A DNA stretch of 64,000 nt from Croceimicrobium sp965279135 (GTDB taxonomy: Bacteria; Bacteroidota; Bacteroidia; Flavobacteriales; Schleiferiaceae), in the NCBI GenBank assembly GCA_965279135.1, contig OZ257133.1, positions 1,922,001-1,986,000 on the forward strand. The letters are read 5' to 3'. Position 1 is the stretch's first letter. Every line of letters starts with the position of its first letter. Below are positions 16,864 to 26,421 of the stretch, piece by piece. Under the pieces are notes generated by a model. It ran no database searches, was not told where the DNA came from, and saw only the letters and a list, made by a program, of their open reading frames with translations. A program made the position numbers and the translations under genes.

Positions 16864-17433
16864 ATGGAATACACATCCGATCAAGTTTTTGAAAATCAAA
16901 ACTTTAATACCGAAAAACTCCAAAAAGGGGAATACGAATCCTGCACTTTTCAGAATTGCCAGTTTACAGATCAACATTTAAGCGGTTATCACTTTAGCGA
17001 TTGCGAGTTTATTGATTGCGACCTAAGCAATAGCAGGTGGAAAGAAACTAAATTACAATCAGCCTATTTCAAGGATTGTAAGATGCTCGGTATTCTATTC
17101 AATGAGCTTAGTAGTTTCGGATTGAGTTTTACTATGATCAATTGCCGAATTGACCACAGCAACTTCTACCAGCTCGATCTAAGAAACTGTCGCTTCGAAG
17201 GATGTGAAGCAAGGGAAATAGATTTAGGTGAAGCTAATTTACAAGGAGTGAAATTCACCTACTCCCTGCTAGAAAACGCCATTTTCGATCAAAGCCAATT
17301 ACAAAATAGCGATTGGCGCGGCTCAGAATCTTTTAACATCGATCCTCGGATTAACCAGCTCAAAGGAGCACAGTTTTCGCAATCCAGCCTCGGCGGCCTT
17401 TTAAGCGTATTTGGAATAAAAGTCCATTCTTAA
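16864..17433 (+). CDS. pentapeptide-repeat protein
   Basis: I chose ATG 16864 (MEYTSDQVFENQ); ATG 16777 and 16837 would add residues that do not fit the repeat. The protein of 189 residues shows pentapeptide repeats of the A(D/N)LxF type, for example CTFQNCQF, YHFSDCEFIDCDLSNS, NCRFEGCEAREIDLGEANLQG and LENAIFDQSQLQNSDW. This folds into a right-handed quadrilateral beta-helix, a shape that in some relatives mimics DNA and protects gyrase (Qnr-like), but nothing here proves that role. The next gene starts only 1 base after its stop, so the two form an operon. Confidence 0.88.
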   Translation: MEYTSDQVFENQNFNTEKLQKGEYESCTFQNCQFTDQHLSGYHFSDCEFIDCDLSNSRWKETKLQSAYFKDCKMLGILFNELSSFGLSFTMINCRIDHSNFYQLDLRNCRFEGCEAREIDLGEANLQGVKFTYSLLENAIFDQSQLQNSDWRGSESFNIDPRINQLKGAQFSQSSLGGLLSVFGIKVHS

Positions 17434-17434
17434 T

Positions 17435-18244
17435 ATGAATCAGGACGAACTAATTGCCTATCGCCAATGCGATGAGATGCTTCATTACTGGGCACAAATT
17501 CTCACCCATTTTAACCGGGCATTTGCCAAAGCAAAGGAGGATGATAGCCACACGAACTTTATCCTCGACCCGCTAGGAAAGCGGATATTGGGCCGTTGGG
17601 TTAATTGCGGGAATCAAAAGCTGATTGGAGCTTTAAATCTTCACAACTTTCGCTTTGAGTTTTTAAATGATAAAATGCAGATCAAAAACTCCTTTGGTCT
17701 TGCTGGTCGGAGCTTTAATGATAATCTTGAAGCCCTTGCACATTGCAGTAGTTCACTTGGTTTAGACGGCAGTAAAACTTTACAAAAGCTCCATTTCGAT
17801 ATTCCCAGATATGACTTAAGTGAGGTTTTTATTGCTCCAGGTAATAAGGGCTTAAACCTTTGGCAGAGCTGGCGGTCTTTCGCGCAAATCGTGTGCTTTA
17901 ACCTTCTGAATCATACGCAATCTGATGCTGAGATTCGCATTTGGCCACATCACTTTGATACTGGAATATACCTCAAGTTCTCCCATGATTTTAGCCTCGG
18001 CTTTGGACTTGCCATGGCTGATGATGTTTTGGGAGCACCCTACTTCTATTTCAGGACCCATACTCCGGAAGATTCAGGCAATAGTTTCCTTAATGAAAGA
18101 GAATTATCATTTGGCCGCTGGATTAAGACTGACAAATGGGAGGGTGCAATCCTCGCTCTACCAGCTATTGGACAGCAGTCTGAAGTTGAAGAATTCATTA
18201 AAGAACTAATCGCTCCGATTCTCACCTCTTTTCGAAGCAGCTAA
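17435..18244 (+). CDS. conserved protein of unknown function with WPHHFD motif
   Basis: The product has 269 residues and is soluble. A central motif EIRIWPHHFDTGIY is the only striking signature, and WPHHFD also occurs in DUF5996-like proteins, although the rest does not match well enough to claim the family. A second conserved-looking part is LGFGLAMADDVLGAPYFYF. It follows the pentapeptide-repeat gene by a single base and should be co-transcribed with it. Its stop overlaps the stop of the convergent gene at 18241. Confidence 0.65.
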   Translation: MNQDELIAYRQCDEMLHYWAQILTHFNRAFAKAKEDDSHTNFILDPLGKRILGRWVNCGNQKLIGALNLHNFRFEFLNDKMQIKNSFGLAGRSFNDNLEALAHCSSSLGLDGSKTLQKLHFDIPRYDLSEVFIAPGNKGLNLWQSWRSFAQIVCFNLLNHTQSDAEIRIWPHHFDTGIYLKFSHDFSLGFGLAMADDVLGAPYFYFRTHTPEDSGNSFLNERELSFGRWIKTDKWEGAILALPAIGQQSEVEEFIKELIAPILTSFRSS

Positions 18245-18543
18245 TGGATTAGCATATCTTCAACAAGGGTTATTTCTGGGAGGCGCTCAATCTTGGTACA
18301 TGCTTCCTTCATCTGTTTACTCCACTCTTTACTTGATGTATTGCTTAGCTCTCTTGAATTCAGATAGGTAGTCTCATCTGGCCATTGTGCATAAGCGATG
18401 TACTCATTGGCAGTTGAACGGTGTAGTCTAGAACCTAAGGAAGAGGCAAACTCGCGGTAAAACCTGGTAAGACCTTTCCAGGATGCGATGAATTGCTCCT
18501 CGTAGCCGGACTTCACTTCAAATCGATAGATAATGCAGAACAT
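18241..18543 (-). CDS. antibiotic biosynthesis monooxygenase-like (ABM) protein
   Basis: The 100-residue protein has the start of the dimeric alpha+beta barrel fold (MFCIIYRFEVKSGYEEQFIASW) and the following helix-strand pattern with a second strand EYIAYAQWPDE. This is the ABM family, whose members range from quinone-forming monooxygenases to haem-degrading enzymes and plain stress proteins. No catalytic specificity can be read from the sequence. It is convergent with the gene at 17435, with stop codons overlapping by 4 bases. Confidence 0.78.
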   Translation of the reverse strand: MFCIIYRFEVKSGYEEQFIASWKGLTRFYREFASSLGSRLHRSTANEYIAYAQWPDETTYLNSRELSNTSSKEWSKQMKEACTKIERLPEITLVEDMLIH

Positions 18544-18582
18544 ATTCTATAAAAATAGAAATTAGAGCTCAGTTAATCGCTT

Positions 18583-19320
18583 ATGATAGTTTCACTTTGG
18601 TCAGGGCCCCGAAACCTCTCTACAGCCCTTATGTACTTCTTCGCTCATCGCGGTGATTTCAAGGTGTTAGATGAACCCTTCTTTGGCGCTTTTCTCAAGG
18701 AATTCGAGGTGTGGAGACCCTCAAGAAAGTTGGCTCTAAAGCAGATGGAATTGGATCCAAGAATCATTCATCAGCAAATAGTTCTTGAGTCCAAAGGCAG
18801 TCCCCTCTTCCTGAAAAACATGGCTAATCACTTGCCGATAATCGATGAAAACAGCACTAAAACCTGGAAGCATATCATCCAATATCGACATCCTGCGGCG
18901 GTTATTCAGAGTTACCGGAAGCAGATGAATGAAATCAGTCTTTTTGATTTAGCCTACAAAGAACAAGTAGAATGGATTAAGCGCTTAAAGGAACGAGGTG
19001 AGGACTATTATCTACTGGATTCTCATCGCTTACAGCAAGACCCCGAAACGGAACTCCAAAAACTCTGTGATTGGTTACAGATACCTTTTCGAAGCCAAAT
19101 GCTTAGCTGGCCTTCAGGAGCAATTCCAGAGGATGGAGTGTGGGCACCATGGTGGTACGACACGGTTCATCAGAGTACAGGATTTGAAGCCAGACCTGTA
19201 AATACGGAATACCCTCAGGACATTTTAGAAGACCCGCTTTTTCAAAACTGTCTCCCCTATTATGAATACTTAAAAACAGCCCACGATGAGCAAGTACAAT
19301 TTGCCGGATCCCCGCAATGA
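18583..19320 (+). CDS. sulfotransferase-like protein
   Basis: The N-terminal SGPRNLSTALMY is a sulfotransferase-type PSB-like loop, followed by VLDEPFFGAFL. A late block reads IPEDGVWAPWWYDTVHQSTGF. From memory, the plant proteins named branched-chain amino acid aminotransferase-like 1 and 2 contain nearly this arrangement in one chain, with a WSAPRSLST-type start and a matching IPEDGVWAPWWY block, joined to an aminotransferase domain. Here the two halves are separate genes: this one overlaps the aminotransferase gene by 35 bases. It lacks a signal peptide, and the true substrate is unknown. Confidence 0.85.
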   Translation: MIVSLWSGPRNLSTALMYFFAHRGDFKVLDEPFFGAFLKEFEVWRPSRKLALKQMELDPRIIHQQIVLESKGSPLFLKNMANHLPIIDENSTKTWKHIIQYRHPAAVIQSYRKQMNEISLFDLAYKEQVEWIKRLKERGEDYYLLDSHRLQQDPETELQKLCDWLQIPFRSQMLSWPSGAIPEDGVWAPWWYDTVHQSTGFEARPVNTEYPQDILEDPLFQNCLPYYEYLKTAHDEQVQFAGSPQ

Positions 19321-20188
19321 AGAAACCCTGGTTTATGTAAATGGATTATTACCGCGTAAAGACGCCAAGGTCTCGGTACTGGATTCCGTGGTACAGGGCG
19401 GCGATGCGGTTTGGGAAGGTTTGAGAGTTTACCGGGGAAAGATTTATCAATTGGAGGAACATCTCGATCGATTGTTCGATTCCGCGCATGTCTTGAAGTT
19501 TGAAAATATTCCCGGAAGAGATGAAGTCCGCAATGCCATTTTCGACACGCTAAAAGCCAATGGCATGGAAGATGGGGTTCATATCCGCCTTACCCTTACC
19601 AGAGGAGTAAAGAGCACTTCGGGCATGAATCCTAAACTGAACACCTTTGGATGTACGCTTATCGTATTACCTGAATACAAGGGAATGGTTTATGGGGAAG
19701 ATGGATTGAAGCTCATAACCAGCTCTGTGAGGCGAAACTCTCCGGCTCATTTGGATTCCAAAATCCACCACAACAATCTATTAAACAATATTCTGGCGAA
19801 AATTGAGGCTAATCATTCTAATGCAGATGATGCGGTCATGCTGGATGAACATGGGTTTCTATCCGAGACCAATGCAACCAACCTGTTCCTTTTCCGCCGG
19901 GGAGTGCTTTATACTCCTTTTGCCGATGCTTGCCTACCGGGTCTAACCAGAAAGAGGGTGCTGGAAATCGCACATTTACTAGAGATACCCTCAATGGAGA
20001 AAAATCTCAGCATTGCTGAAATGTACACTGCAGAAGAAATGTTTACTACTGGAAGTATGGGCGGCCTAAGCTGGGTAAAGGAAGTTGATGGCCGACAAAT
20101 TGGCGACGGTAAAAAAGGAAATATCTGTAAGAAGCTCCAGGATTTCTATATGAAGAGCATTGATGATTTGGCGGTGCCTATTCCTTAA
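19286..20188 (+). CDS. PLP-dependent class IV aminotransferase
   Basis: The 300-residue protein is a class IV aminotransferase of the BCAT/D-alanine aminotransferase superfamily. Key features are VQGGDAVWEGLRVY, the PLP-binding lysine Lys159 in LDSKIHHNNLLNNI, and the SETNATNLF and GSMGG segments that hold the cofactor phosphate. The start at 19286 (ATG) lies 35 bases inside the sulfotransferase-like gene, so translation is probably coupled. It resembles the C-terminal half of plant branched-chain aminotransferase-like proteins rather than a plain ilvE. The amino acid it uses is not decided by sequence alone. The 3' end overlaps the convergent DUF3857 gene by 11 bases. Confidence 0.88.
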   Translation: MSKYNLPDPRNEETLVYVNGLLPRKDAKVSVLDSVVQGGDAVWEGLRVYRGKIYQLEEHLDRLFDSAHVLKFENIPGRDEVRNAIFDTLKANGMEDGVHIRLTLTRGVKSTSGMNPKLNTFGCTLIVLPEYKGMVYGEDGLKLITSSVRRNSPAHLDSKIHHNNLLNNILAKIEANHSNADDAVMLDEHGFLSETNATNLFLFRRGVLYTPFADACLPGLTRKRVLEIAHLLEIPSMEKNLSIAEMYTAEEMFTTGSMGGLSWVKEVDGRQIGDGKKGNICKKLQDFYMKSIDDLAVPIP

Positions 20189-22775
20189 GGGCCTCACCTT
20201 CTGGTTTTGGCTCCGGAAACGGTTCCATTGGAATTTTTGAGCGCCTGGTTCTTATGAAAGTTTCCGTCACCCGTTGGCTCATAATGAAGTAAGTGATCCA
20301 GGTTCCAAAGAACAATACATTAAATGCGATTTCTTTTGAAATACTCATGAGGTCATTGCTATTTGAAACCAGGCTTAAAATCCAGTGAACGGCCTCCCCA
20401 AAGAAGATCGCAGCAAAGAAGAATACCATAAGGCGAGGAAGACTAGAGCGCTTTTGGAAAACTTGCACGATTAACATTATACTAAATACCATGAGGCATG
20501 TATCCAAAACATCTCCAAACAAGAAATTCCAGATTTCATGGGCATTGTAATTTGACAGACCATCTTCTGAAAAAAGACCTTTTAAAACCGCCTCCACTGA
20601 AGTAGAATTATTGAAAAGACTATTCAAGATAATCAGAGGATAAATGAACAAATTAATAATCGGTATGATCAACCATCCGGAAACAGGCCTCCCTTTTAAG
20701 GAATAATGCCAGAGGTGATCCGGCAAATCAATTGGTGTAGGATCAAATTTTCTGTGTAGTTGAATAAAGAAGACCAAGCTCAATAGAATAACAATAATTC
20801 GAAGTAGGTTCGATCGCTTTTGACTGAAGGTTGCTTTAAAACTATCCACGCCAGCAAAATCCTTCGAAGAACCTCGCCAATAAATCTCATATCCTGTATA
20901 CTCATACATCTTTTCGTGGTCCTTTATGAACCGGGCATAGTCTCGCACTGCTACCTCAGGCTTTAGCACTTCATAGCTCTGTACATATTGAAAATAGTCA
21001 TCTCCTCTTGGTGTTTCGATAGAATAGATATAGCGGTACTCCTCATCCTCAATTACAATTCTTTCCTCCTCTATAGGCCAGCCTTCCGGTAAGTTCACTT
21101 TAATGCTGTGCTTAAGTTTCTCAGGAAATGAGAGGCTAAGTGGTGCAGTTCTTTTCAGGTCTTCCGTATAGCTTACCAAGCCTATAATTCCTTTGCTACT
21201 GAAATAGAGCTCCTGTCGACCACTCTCGGCAACAGTCCAGATACTGTCTATCTCATAATGCTCCACTACCCGAATCTCATTTGGGACAAAATCATCATTG
21301 ATTTCTGGAAGCTTTGTGGCGCTGATTGTGGGAAAATAGGTTTCGTAAAAGTTCGTGAAGTCTTCAGAAATCGATTCAGGGCTATTAGTAGTAAAGTAGC
21401 TACGCATATCATCAGCATCCTTACCACTAAAGATAGTAGTAACACGCAGGGTGGATACCTCTCCATTACGTTCTGCAACATTAAAGACATCCTCTATTTC
21501 TGTTTCACCGTAGTTTGAGCGGGGTAAATCGATGAGTTGATTTTGCCCCTCTTTGATGAGCAAGCCCTTTTTATAGTATGGAAATACCATATCCTTTAGC
21601 CTTCCCCCTTTAAGAGTTTCTGTGGGATCTACAAAAACGGTATCTCCATCATGGAGGGCCATTACTACGCAGTGATTAAAGAGATATGGACTCACAAGGT
21701 CATCCACAAATTGATCAGTAGAATAGGTATTAACCCACAAGGGATAAGCCTTATAACCCAAACTACGAATAAGTGAAATAAGCAATATGCTTTTATCCTT
21801 ACAATCACCATATCGCTGCTCCAGCACATCTACGGGGTTATGAGGCTTAAAGGCATGCACCCCAGACTCAAAACCTAAGTAGCGAATATCATTTTGCACG
21901 AATTGAGTGAGGTTAAGCATTTGTCTCCAGGGATCACTACTGCTGCTGGTTAAGTTAATAGCCTCTTCACGAATTTCATCTAAAGGAAGTGCCTCAAGAT
22001 CATATAGAGGAAGCGCCTGATCTAACAAACTATCCCAGCTAAGAAGATCGCTAACTGCTACCCATAGTCGTGGATCCTGTCCATATGGTTTACCCTCCTC
22101 ATACTTGGCAGTTTTGGTATCCCTTAGTTCCCAGATATGCTCTATGGACCCTTTATTAAAACTTTTCTTTTCAGCTTTAACATCCTTAGCGGAATGAATG
22201 TAAACCTTCTGCCCTTTTGGAACCAAAATCCTGAAATAGGAAAGCCCCATTGGATAATACTGCTTGAGATACCTTGATACGTAACAATGATTCCGAAAGG
22301 CTGGATTCACTCCTTTAATAGTATACTCATAATCAATGATATCGCCGGGTCTCACATCTCTTAAGCGATACACCATAGTCATAGTACTATCATATATAAG
22401 CCTATTGCTACTGCTTTCCATGCGGATCAAATCCGGTTGATGTTTCTCTAAAAGCGAAATCCTATCCCCGCCTCGGATTAAATCAATTTTATGGAAAACC
22501 AATTCTTCATAGGAAGGATCGTAGGAGGCCTCTATATTGCTGTAATAGCTTACCGCATCTGGTGTTTCCAGTAAAAACGCATTATGACTGTAGAATTCCT
22601 GAGTTTCGAAATTCACCTGGTAATCACTTAGCAAATGCTGAGTCCCACCATCCAATAAACTTCTCGAGGCCTGTGGAACTTCATTTATTCGCACCCAATC
22701 CGGGCGAGATCCTTCATTTTGCGATAGGACTAAGAATGAAACGAATTGCAGCAAACAGATTAATCGGTACTTCAT
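20178..22775 (-). CDS. DUF3857 / transglutaminase-like membrane protein
   Basis: I use ATG 22775, which starts a signal peptide (MKYRLICLLQFVSFLVLSQ); the frame is open upstream to 22865. The 865-residue protein has a long N-terminal periplasmic beta domain (DUF3857). A transglutaminase-like core follows with the triad Cys325 in RYGDCKDKS, His368 in FNHCVVM and Asp383 in TVFVDPT. A C-terminal group of hydrophobic segments (LLRIIVILLSLVFFIQL onward) ends in a Glu-rich tail. Such proteins are common in Bacteroidota and may cut or crosslink envelope material, but no substrate is known. The gene runs against its neighbours and is alone. Confidence 0.85.
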   Translation of the reverse strand: MKYRLICLLQFVSFLVLSQNEGSRPDWVRINEVPQASRSLLDGGTQHLLSDYQVNFETQEFYSHNAFLLETPDAVSYYSNIEASYDPSYEELVFHKIDLIRGGDRISLLEKHQPDLIRMESSSNRLIYDSTMTMVYRLRDVRPGDIIDYEYTIKGVNPAFRNHCYVSRYLKQYYPMGLSYFRILVPKGQKVYIHSAKDVKAEKKSFNKGSIEHIWELRDTKTAKYEEGKPYGQDPRLWVAVSDLLSWDSLLDQALPLYDLEALPLDEIREEAINLTSSSSDPWRQMLNLTQFVQNDIRYLGFESGVHAFKPHNPVDVLEQRYGDCKDKSILLISLIRSLGYKAYPLWVNTYSTDQFVDDLVSPYLFNHCVVMALHDGDTVFVDPTETLKGGRLKDMVFPYYKKGLLIKEGQNQLIDLPRSNYGETEIEDVFNVAERNGEVSTLRVTTIFSGKDADDMRSYFTTNSPESISEDFTNFYETYFPTISATKLPEINDDFVPNEIRVVEHYEIDSIWTVAESGRQELYFSSKGIIGLVSYTEDLKRTAPLSLSFPEKLKHSIKVNLPEGWPIEEERIVIEDEEYRYIYSIETPRGDDYFQYVQSYEVLKPEVAVRDYARFIKDHEKMYEYTGYEIYWRGSSKDFAGVDSFKATFSQKRSNLLRIIVILLSLVFFIQLHRKFDPTPIDLPDHLWHYSLKGRPVSGWLIIPIINLFIYPLIILNSLFNNSTSVEAVLKGLFSEDGLSNYNAHEIWNFLFGDVLDTCLMVFSIMLIVQVFQKRSSLPRLMVFFFAAIFFGEAVHWILSLVSNSNDLMSISKEIAFNVLFFGTWITYFIMSQRVTETFIRTRRSKIPMEPFPEPKPEGEALKE

Positions 22776-22900
22776 AGCGGAATCAATGCTCAAATATGTA
22801 AAGAAATAGGACATCAGGAACCAAGTAGGATTTAGATATAGAAAAATCAAATAGAGTTTATCCATTAAAGACTAATTTCAAGGCCCGTAAACCCATCCAA

Positions 22901-25900
22901 ATGAAATTCAAAGTCATAATCGGACTCCTCGTCTTGGGGATGTATTCCAATCTTTCCGCCTATTCCGATAGCACCAAAACGAAATCCGACTCTACCAAAA
23001 AAGCAACCAAAGAGCTTCCTCTGGAGCCGGAGCGTCAGATCATTCTTAAAAATCCGGGGATAACCTGGATGTCGGTGGATGTTAGTCCTGATGACCAACA
23101 TCTAGTTTTTGATGCGCTGGGAGATATCTATCTGGTTCCAGCTCAAGGAGGCAAGGCAGTAGCGCTGACCCAAGGCATGGCTTATGAGGTGCAAGCCCGA
23201 TTCTCGCCAGATGGAAAAAGCATCCTATACATCTCGGATAAGAGTGGTGCCCAGAATGTCTGGATCATGGATCTAGAAACCAAAAAGGAAAGGCAATTAA
23301 CGAAAGACAAAAACCAAAACTACTTCTCTGCGGATTGGAGTCCTGATGGACAGTATATCGTCGCTGCTAAAGGAAGGAGAAATATCAAACTCCATCTCTA
23401 CCATGTTGAGAAAGGCGGTGGCGTTCAACTCATTAAAAAACCGGAGAGCTTAAAAGCAATAGACCCCAGCTTTGGACCCGAAGGTAAATACATCTATTTC
23501 TCCTCGAGAAAAGGAGCCTGGAAGTACAATGCAGATCTGCCGCAGTATAGTATTCAACGCTATAATATGACCAATGGGGAAATAGAGAGCGTGGTATCCA
23601 ATTATGGTTCCGCTTTTACCCCTGCCCTCAGCAATCAATCGGGAATTCTGGTTTACGGTACGCGCTTTGAAACTGAAACGGGACTGCGCATTCGCAACCT
23701 TAAGAACGGAACCGATGAATGGTTGGCTTATCCGGTACAAAGGGATGAACAAGAATCAATCGCTACCATTGGTGTACTGCCTTCGATGGCTTTTGACAAA
23801 GCTGGAGCAAACCTCTATTACAGCGCTCAGGGCAAGATTTGGCGCTTGAATATTCAGGAAAAGAAACCGGTGGAGATCCCCCTGGACATTGAGCTAAAGC
23901 TTGATCTTGGACCCAGGCTGGATTTTAAATATCCTATTAGCGATAGTCCGGAACAAGACATTAATCAAATTCGAGATGCAGTACCCTCTCCCGATGGAAA
24001 ATGGCTGGCTTATACCGCTTTAAATCGATTGTACCTCTACGATTTCAATACGGGTAAAAGTGAAAGGGTAAGTAATCACGAATTTACAGAAGCTATGCCT
24101 ACCTGGTCTCCGGATAACAAGCTGGCCTTCTGCACCTGGGAGGGAGACGAAGGTCATATCTATGAATATATCCCGGGAAGAAAATCACCAAAAAAGCTTG
24201 AACTACGCAAGGAAGGGATGTACCACAGTTTGGCCTACAGCCTGGATGGGAAGAAATTAATCTTCATCAGACAAAGTGCCCGGAGTTATCGCGATTCCTA
24301 TAGCCCTTTTGTTTCCAATTTTGATGCAGAAATTGTCTATTATGATTTCCAGGCTAAAAGCAGCAATGTGGTAGACCTTGCTAAAGGCCGTGCTAATCCA
24401 CACTTTAACGAAAAGGGAGAAAGAATCTACTTAAATCATTCTTCAAAAGGATTGGTCTCCATTCGCCTCGACGGTAGTGATGAAAAAGAGCACCTAAAGC
24501 TTACCGGCATAACTACCTATGGCAGCAGCCTGGAAGAGTTTCACGATCACGGTTCGGGCCATGACCATGACCACGAACATGCCCTTTTACCGGCTGCACA
24601 AGAAGCCTGGCGAGAGAAAACTAAACCTTCCAGCGCATCTGAATTACACGTCTCTCCCAATGAACAGTCGGTCCTGGCCCAAATCAACAATGATCTCTAC
24701 ATAGTTCATCTGCCACGCTTTGGCAAGAAGGCTGAAATCTCGGTTTCGAATCCGGAGTCGGCTGCCTTTCCGGCGAAGAAGATTACTACTATGGGCGGTG
24801 AATTTGCTTCCTGGTCGGCGGACGGCTCAAAAGTGCATTGGTCCCTTGGTCCGGCCCATTTCATTTATGATGTTAAGCAGGCAGAGGCCTTTGCGGATAG
24901 TATAGCAGAGATAAAGGAAGCGGAAAAGAAAGAGGCTAAAAAAGATAGTACTGACGATAAAAAGGGGTCGAAAGAGAAGAAAAAGGAAAGCCCTCAATAT
25001 CTGGCCAGGGAAATCAAAATCGATCTAAAATTCAAAAGGGATATTCCTCGAGGGAACACCCTGATAAAGAATGTTCGCATCCTTACCATGAATGCCGAAA
25101 ATGAAATTATTGAAAATGGAAGTATTCTTATAGAAAACAACCGGATTAAAGCGGTGGGTAAAGAGCTAAAAGGGCTCCCAGCAGAATACGTAACAATCGA
25201 TGGGAAGGGTAAAACGGTAGTGCCCGGCTTTGTAGACACCCATGCTCATATGTGGCCTAATTGGGGGATCCATAAAAATCAGGTTTGGCTCTATTCCGCT
25301 AACCTGGCTTATGGAGTTACCACCACTCGCGATCCTCAAACCGCAACCACCGATGTACTTACTTATGGCGACATGGTAGACGCTGGAATGATTGATGGTC
25401 CTCGCATCTACAGTACTGGTCCGGGGGTAGGCTTTTGGTCCTACAAGATAAAATCACTCGATCACGCTCGTTCCGTTTTGAAGCAATATTCAGAGTACTT
25501 CAATACGAAGACCATTAAGATGTACCTAACCGGAAACAGGCAACAACGCCAATGGATAATCATGGCTTGCAAAGAGCTGAAGCTAAAACCTACCACAGAA
25601 GGAGGTTTGGATTATAAGTTGAATATGACGCAAATTATGGATGGCTATCCCGGCCATGAACATGCCTTGCCGATTAATCCCATTCAAGAAGATGTAGTGC
25701 AGTTTGTAGCGCAATCGAAAACAACCGTTACGCCCACGATGCTCGTTGCTTATGGTGGTCCATTTGCCGAAAACTACTTCTATGCTACAGAGGATGTTTA
25801 CCATGACCCCAAACTGCAGTACTTCACTCCCTATGAAGAATTGGCCTCCAAGAGCCGCAGGGTAAGTGCGGGTTGGTTTATGGAGGAAGAGCATGTTTTT

Positions 25901-26308
25901 CCTCGTCATGCGGAATTCATCAAGAATCTGGTAGAAGCGGGAGGTCTAGCTGGAGTGGGTTCTCATGGACAACTTCAAGGTTTAGGTTATCACTGGGAAC
26001 TGTGGGCCATGGCCAGCGGAGGAATTGGCAACATGGATATGCTACGAGTGGCCACTATTTTGGGAGCAGAATCTCTTGGTTTAGATGGCGATTTAGGCAG
26101 TATAGAAGTTGGAAAGCTCGGCGACCTGGTTATAATGGATAAGAATCCTCTTGATGATATCCGCAATACCAACACCATAAGTATGGTGGTTAAAAATGGA
26201 AGAGTATATAATGGAGAGACCTTGGATCGAATTGCCCCCGAAAAGGAAAAGGCTTCTAAATTCCTTTGGCAAATCGATCGTCCGGAAAGCTCATTGCAAA
26301 CAGATTAG
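22901..26308 (+). CDS. amidohydrolase with N-terminal beta-propeller
   Basis: A signal peptide is followed by about 600 residues of TolB/WD40-like propeller blades (repeated SPDG and WSPD phrases), then a charged linker of Lys/Glu/Asp, then an amidohydrolase domain. The metal-binding start reads GFVDTHAHMW (His781, His783), with later His residues in PGHEHALP and VGSHGQL, and ends with the expected GSIEVGKLGDLVIMDKNP. This is the propeller-amidohydrolase family. The propeller holds an unusual His/Asp run, HDHGSGHDHDHEH. It is likely periplasmic and probably acts on peptides or similar amides. The penicillin-acylase-like gene follows after 113 bases. Confidence 0.88.
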   Translation: MKFKVIIGLLVLGMYSNLSAYSDSTKTKSDSTKKATKELPLEPERQIILKNPGITWMSVDVSPDDQHLVFDALGDIYLVPAQGGKAVALTQGMAYEVQARFSPDGKSILYISDKSGAQNVWIMDLETKKERQLTKDKNQNYFSADWSPDGQYIVAAKGRRNIKLHLYHVEKGGGVQLIKKPESLKAIDPSFGPEGKYIYFSSRKGAWKYNADLPQYSIQRYNMTNGEIESVVSNYGSAFTPALSNQSGILVYGTRFETETGLRIRNLKNGTDEWLAYPVQRDEQESIATIGVLPSMAFDKAGANLYYSAQGKIWRLNIQEKKPVEIPLDIELKLDLGPRLDFKYPISDSPEQDINQIRDAVPSPDGKWLAYTALNRLYLYDFNTGKSERVSNHEFTEAMPTWSPDNKLAFCTWEGDEGHIYEYIPGRKSPKKLELRKEGMYHSLAYSLDGKKLIFIRQSARSYRDSYSPFVSNFDAEIVYYDFQAKSSNVVDLAKGRANPHFNEKGERIYLNHSSKGLVSIRLDGSDEKEHLKLTGITTYGSSLEEFHDHGSGHDHDHEHALLPAAQEAWREKTKPSSASELHVSPNEQSVLAQINNDLYIVHLPRFGKKAEISVSNPESAAFPAKKITTMGGEFASWSADGSKVHWSLGPAHFIYDVKQAEAFADSIAEIKEAEKKEAKKDSTDDKKGSKEKKKESPQYLAREIKIDLKFKRDIPRGNTLIKNVRILTMNAENEIIENGSILIENNRIKAVGKELKGLPAEYVTIDGKGKTVVPGFVDTHAHMWPNWGIHKNQVWLYSANLAYGVTTTRDPQTATTDVLTYGDMVDAGMIDGPRIYSTGPGVGFWSYKIKSLDHARSVLKQYSEYFNTKTIKMYLTGNRQQRQWIIMACKELKLKPTTEGGLDYKLNMTQIMDGYPGHEHALPINPIQEDVVQFVAQSKTTVTPTMLVAYGGPFAENYFYATEDVYHDPKLQYFTPYEELASKSRRVSAGWFMEEEHVFPRHAEFIKNLVEAGGLAGVGSHGQLQGLGYHWELWAMASGGIGNMDMLRVATILGAESLGLDGDLGSIEVGKLGDLVIMDKNPLDDIRNTNTISMVVKNGRVYNGETLDRIAPEKEKASKFLWQIDRPESSLQTD

Positions 26309-26421
26309 CTTAAAACTTCTCCCTTCTGACCCATTTTGATCAGCCTTCGAGGAATTGAAAATTTGAGTCAGATGCCTTTGGTATAAAGGCTTTTGTGTAT
26401 TTTGAACCGAAATTTACTACC

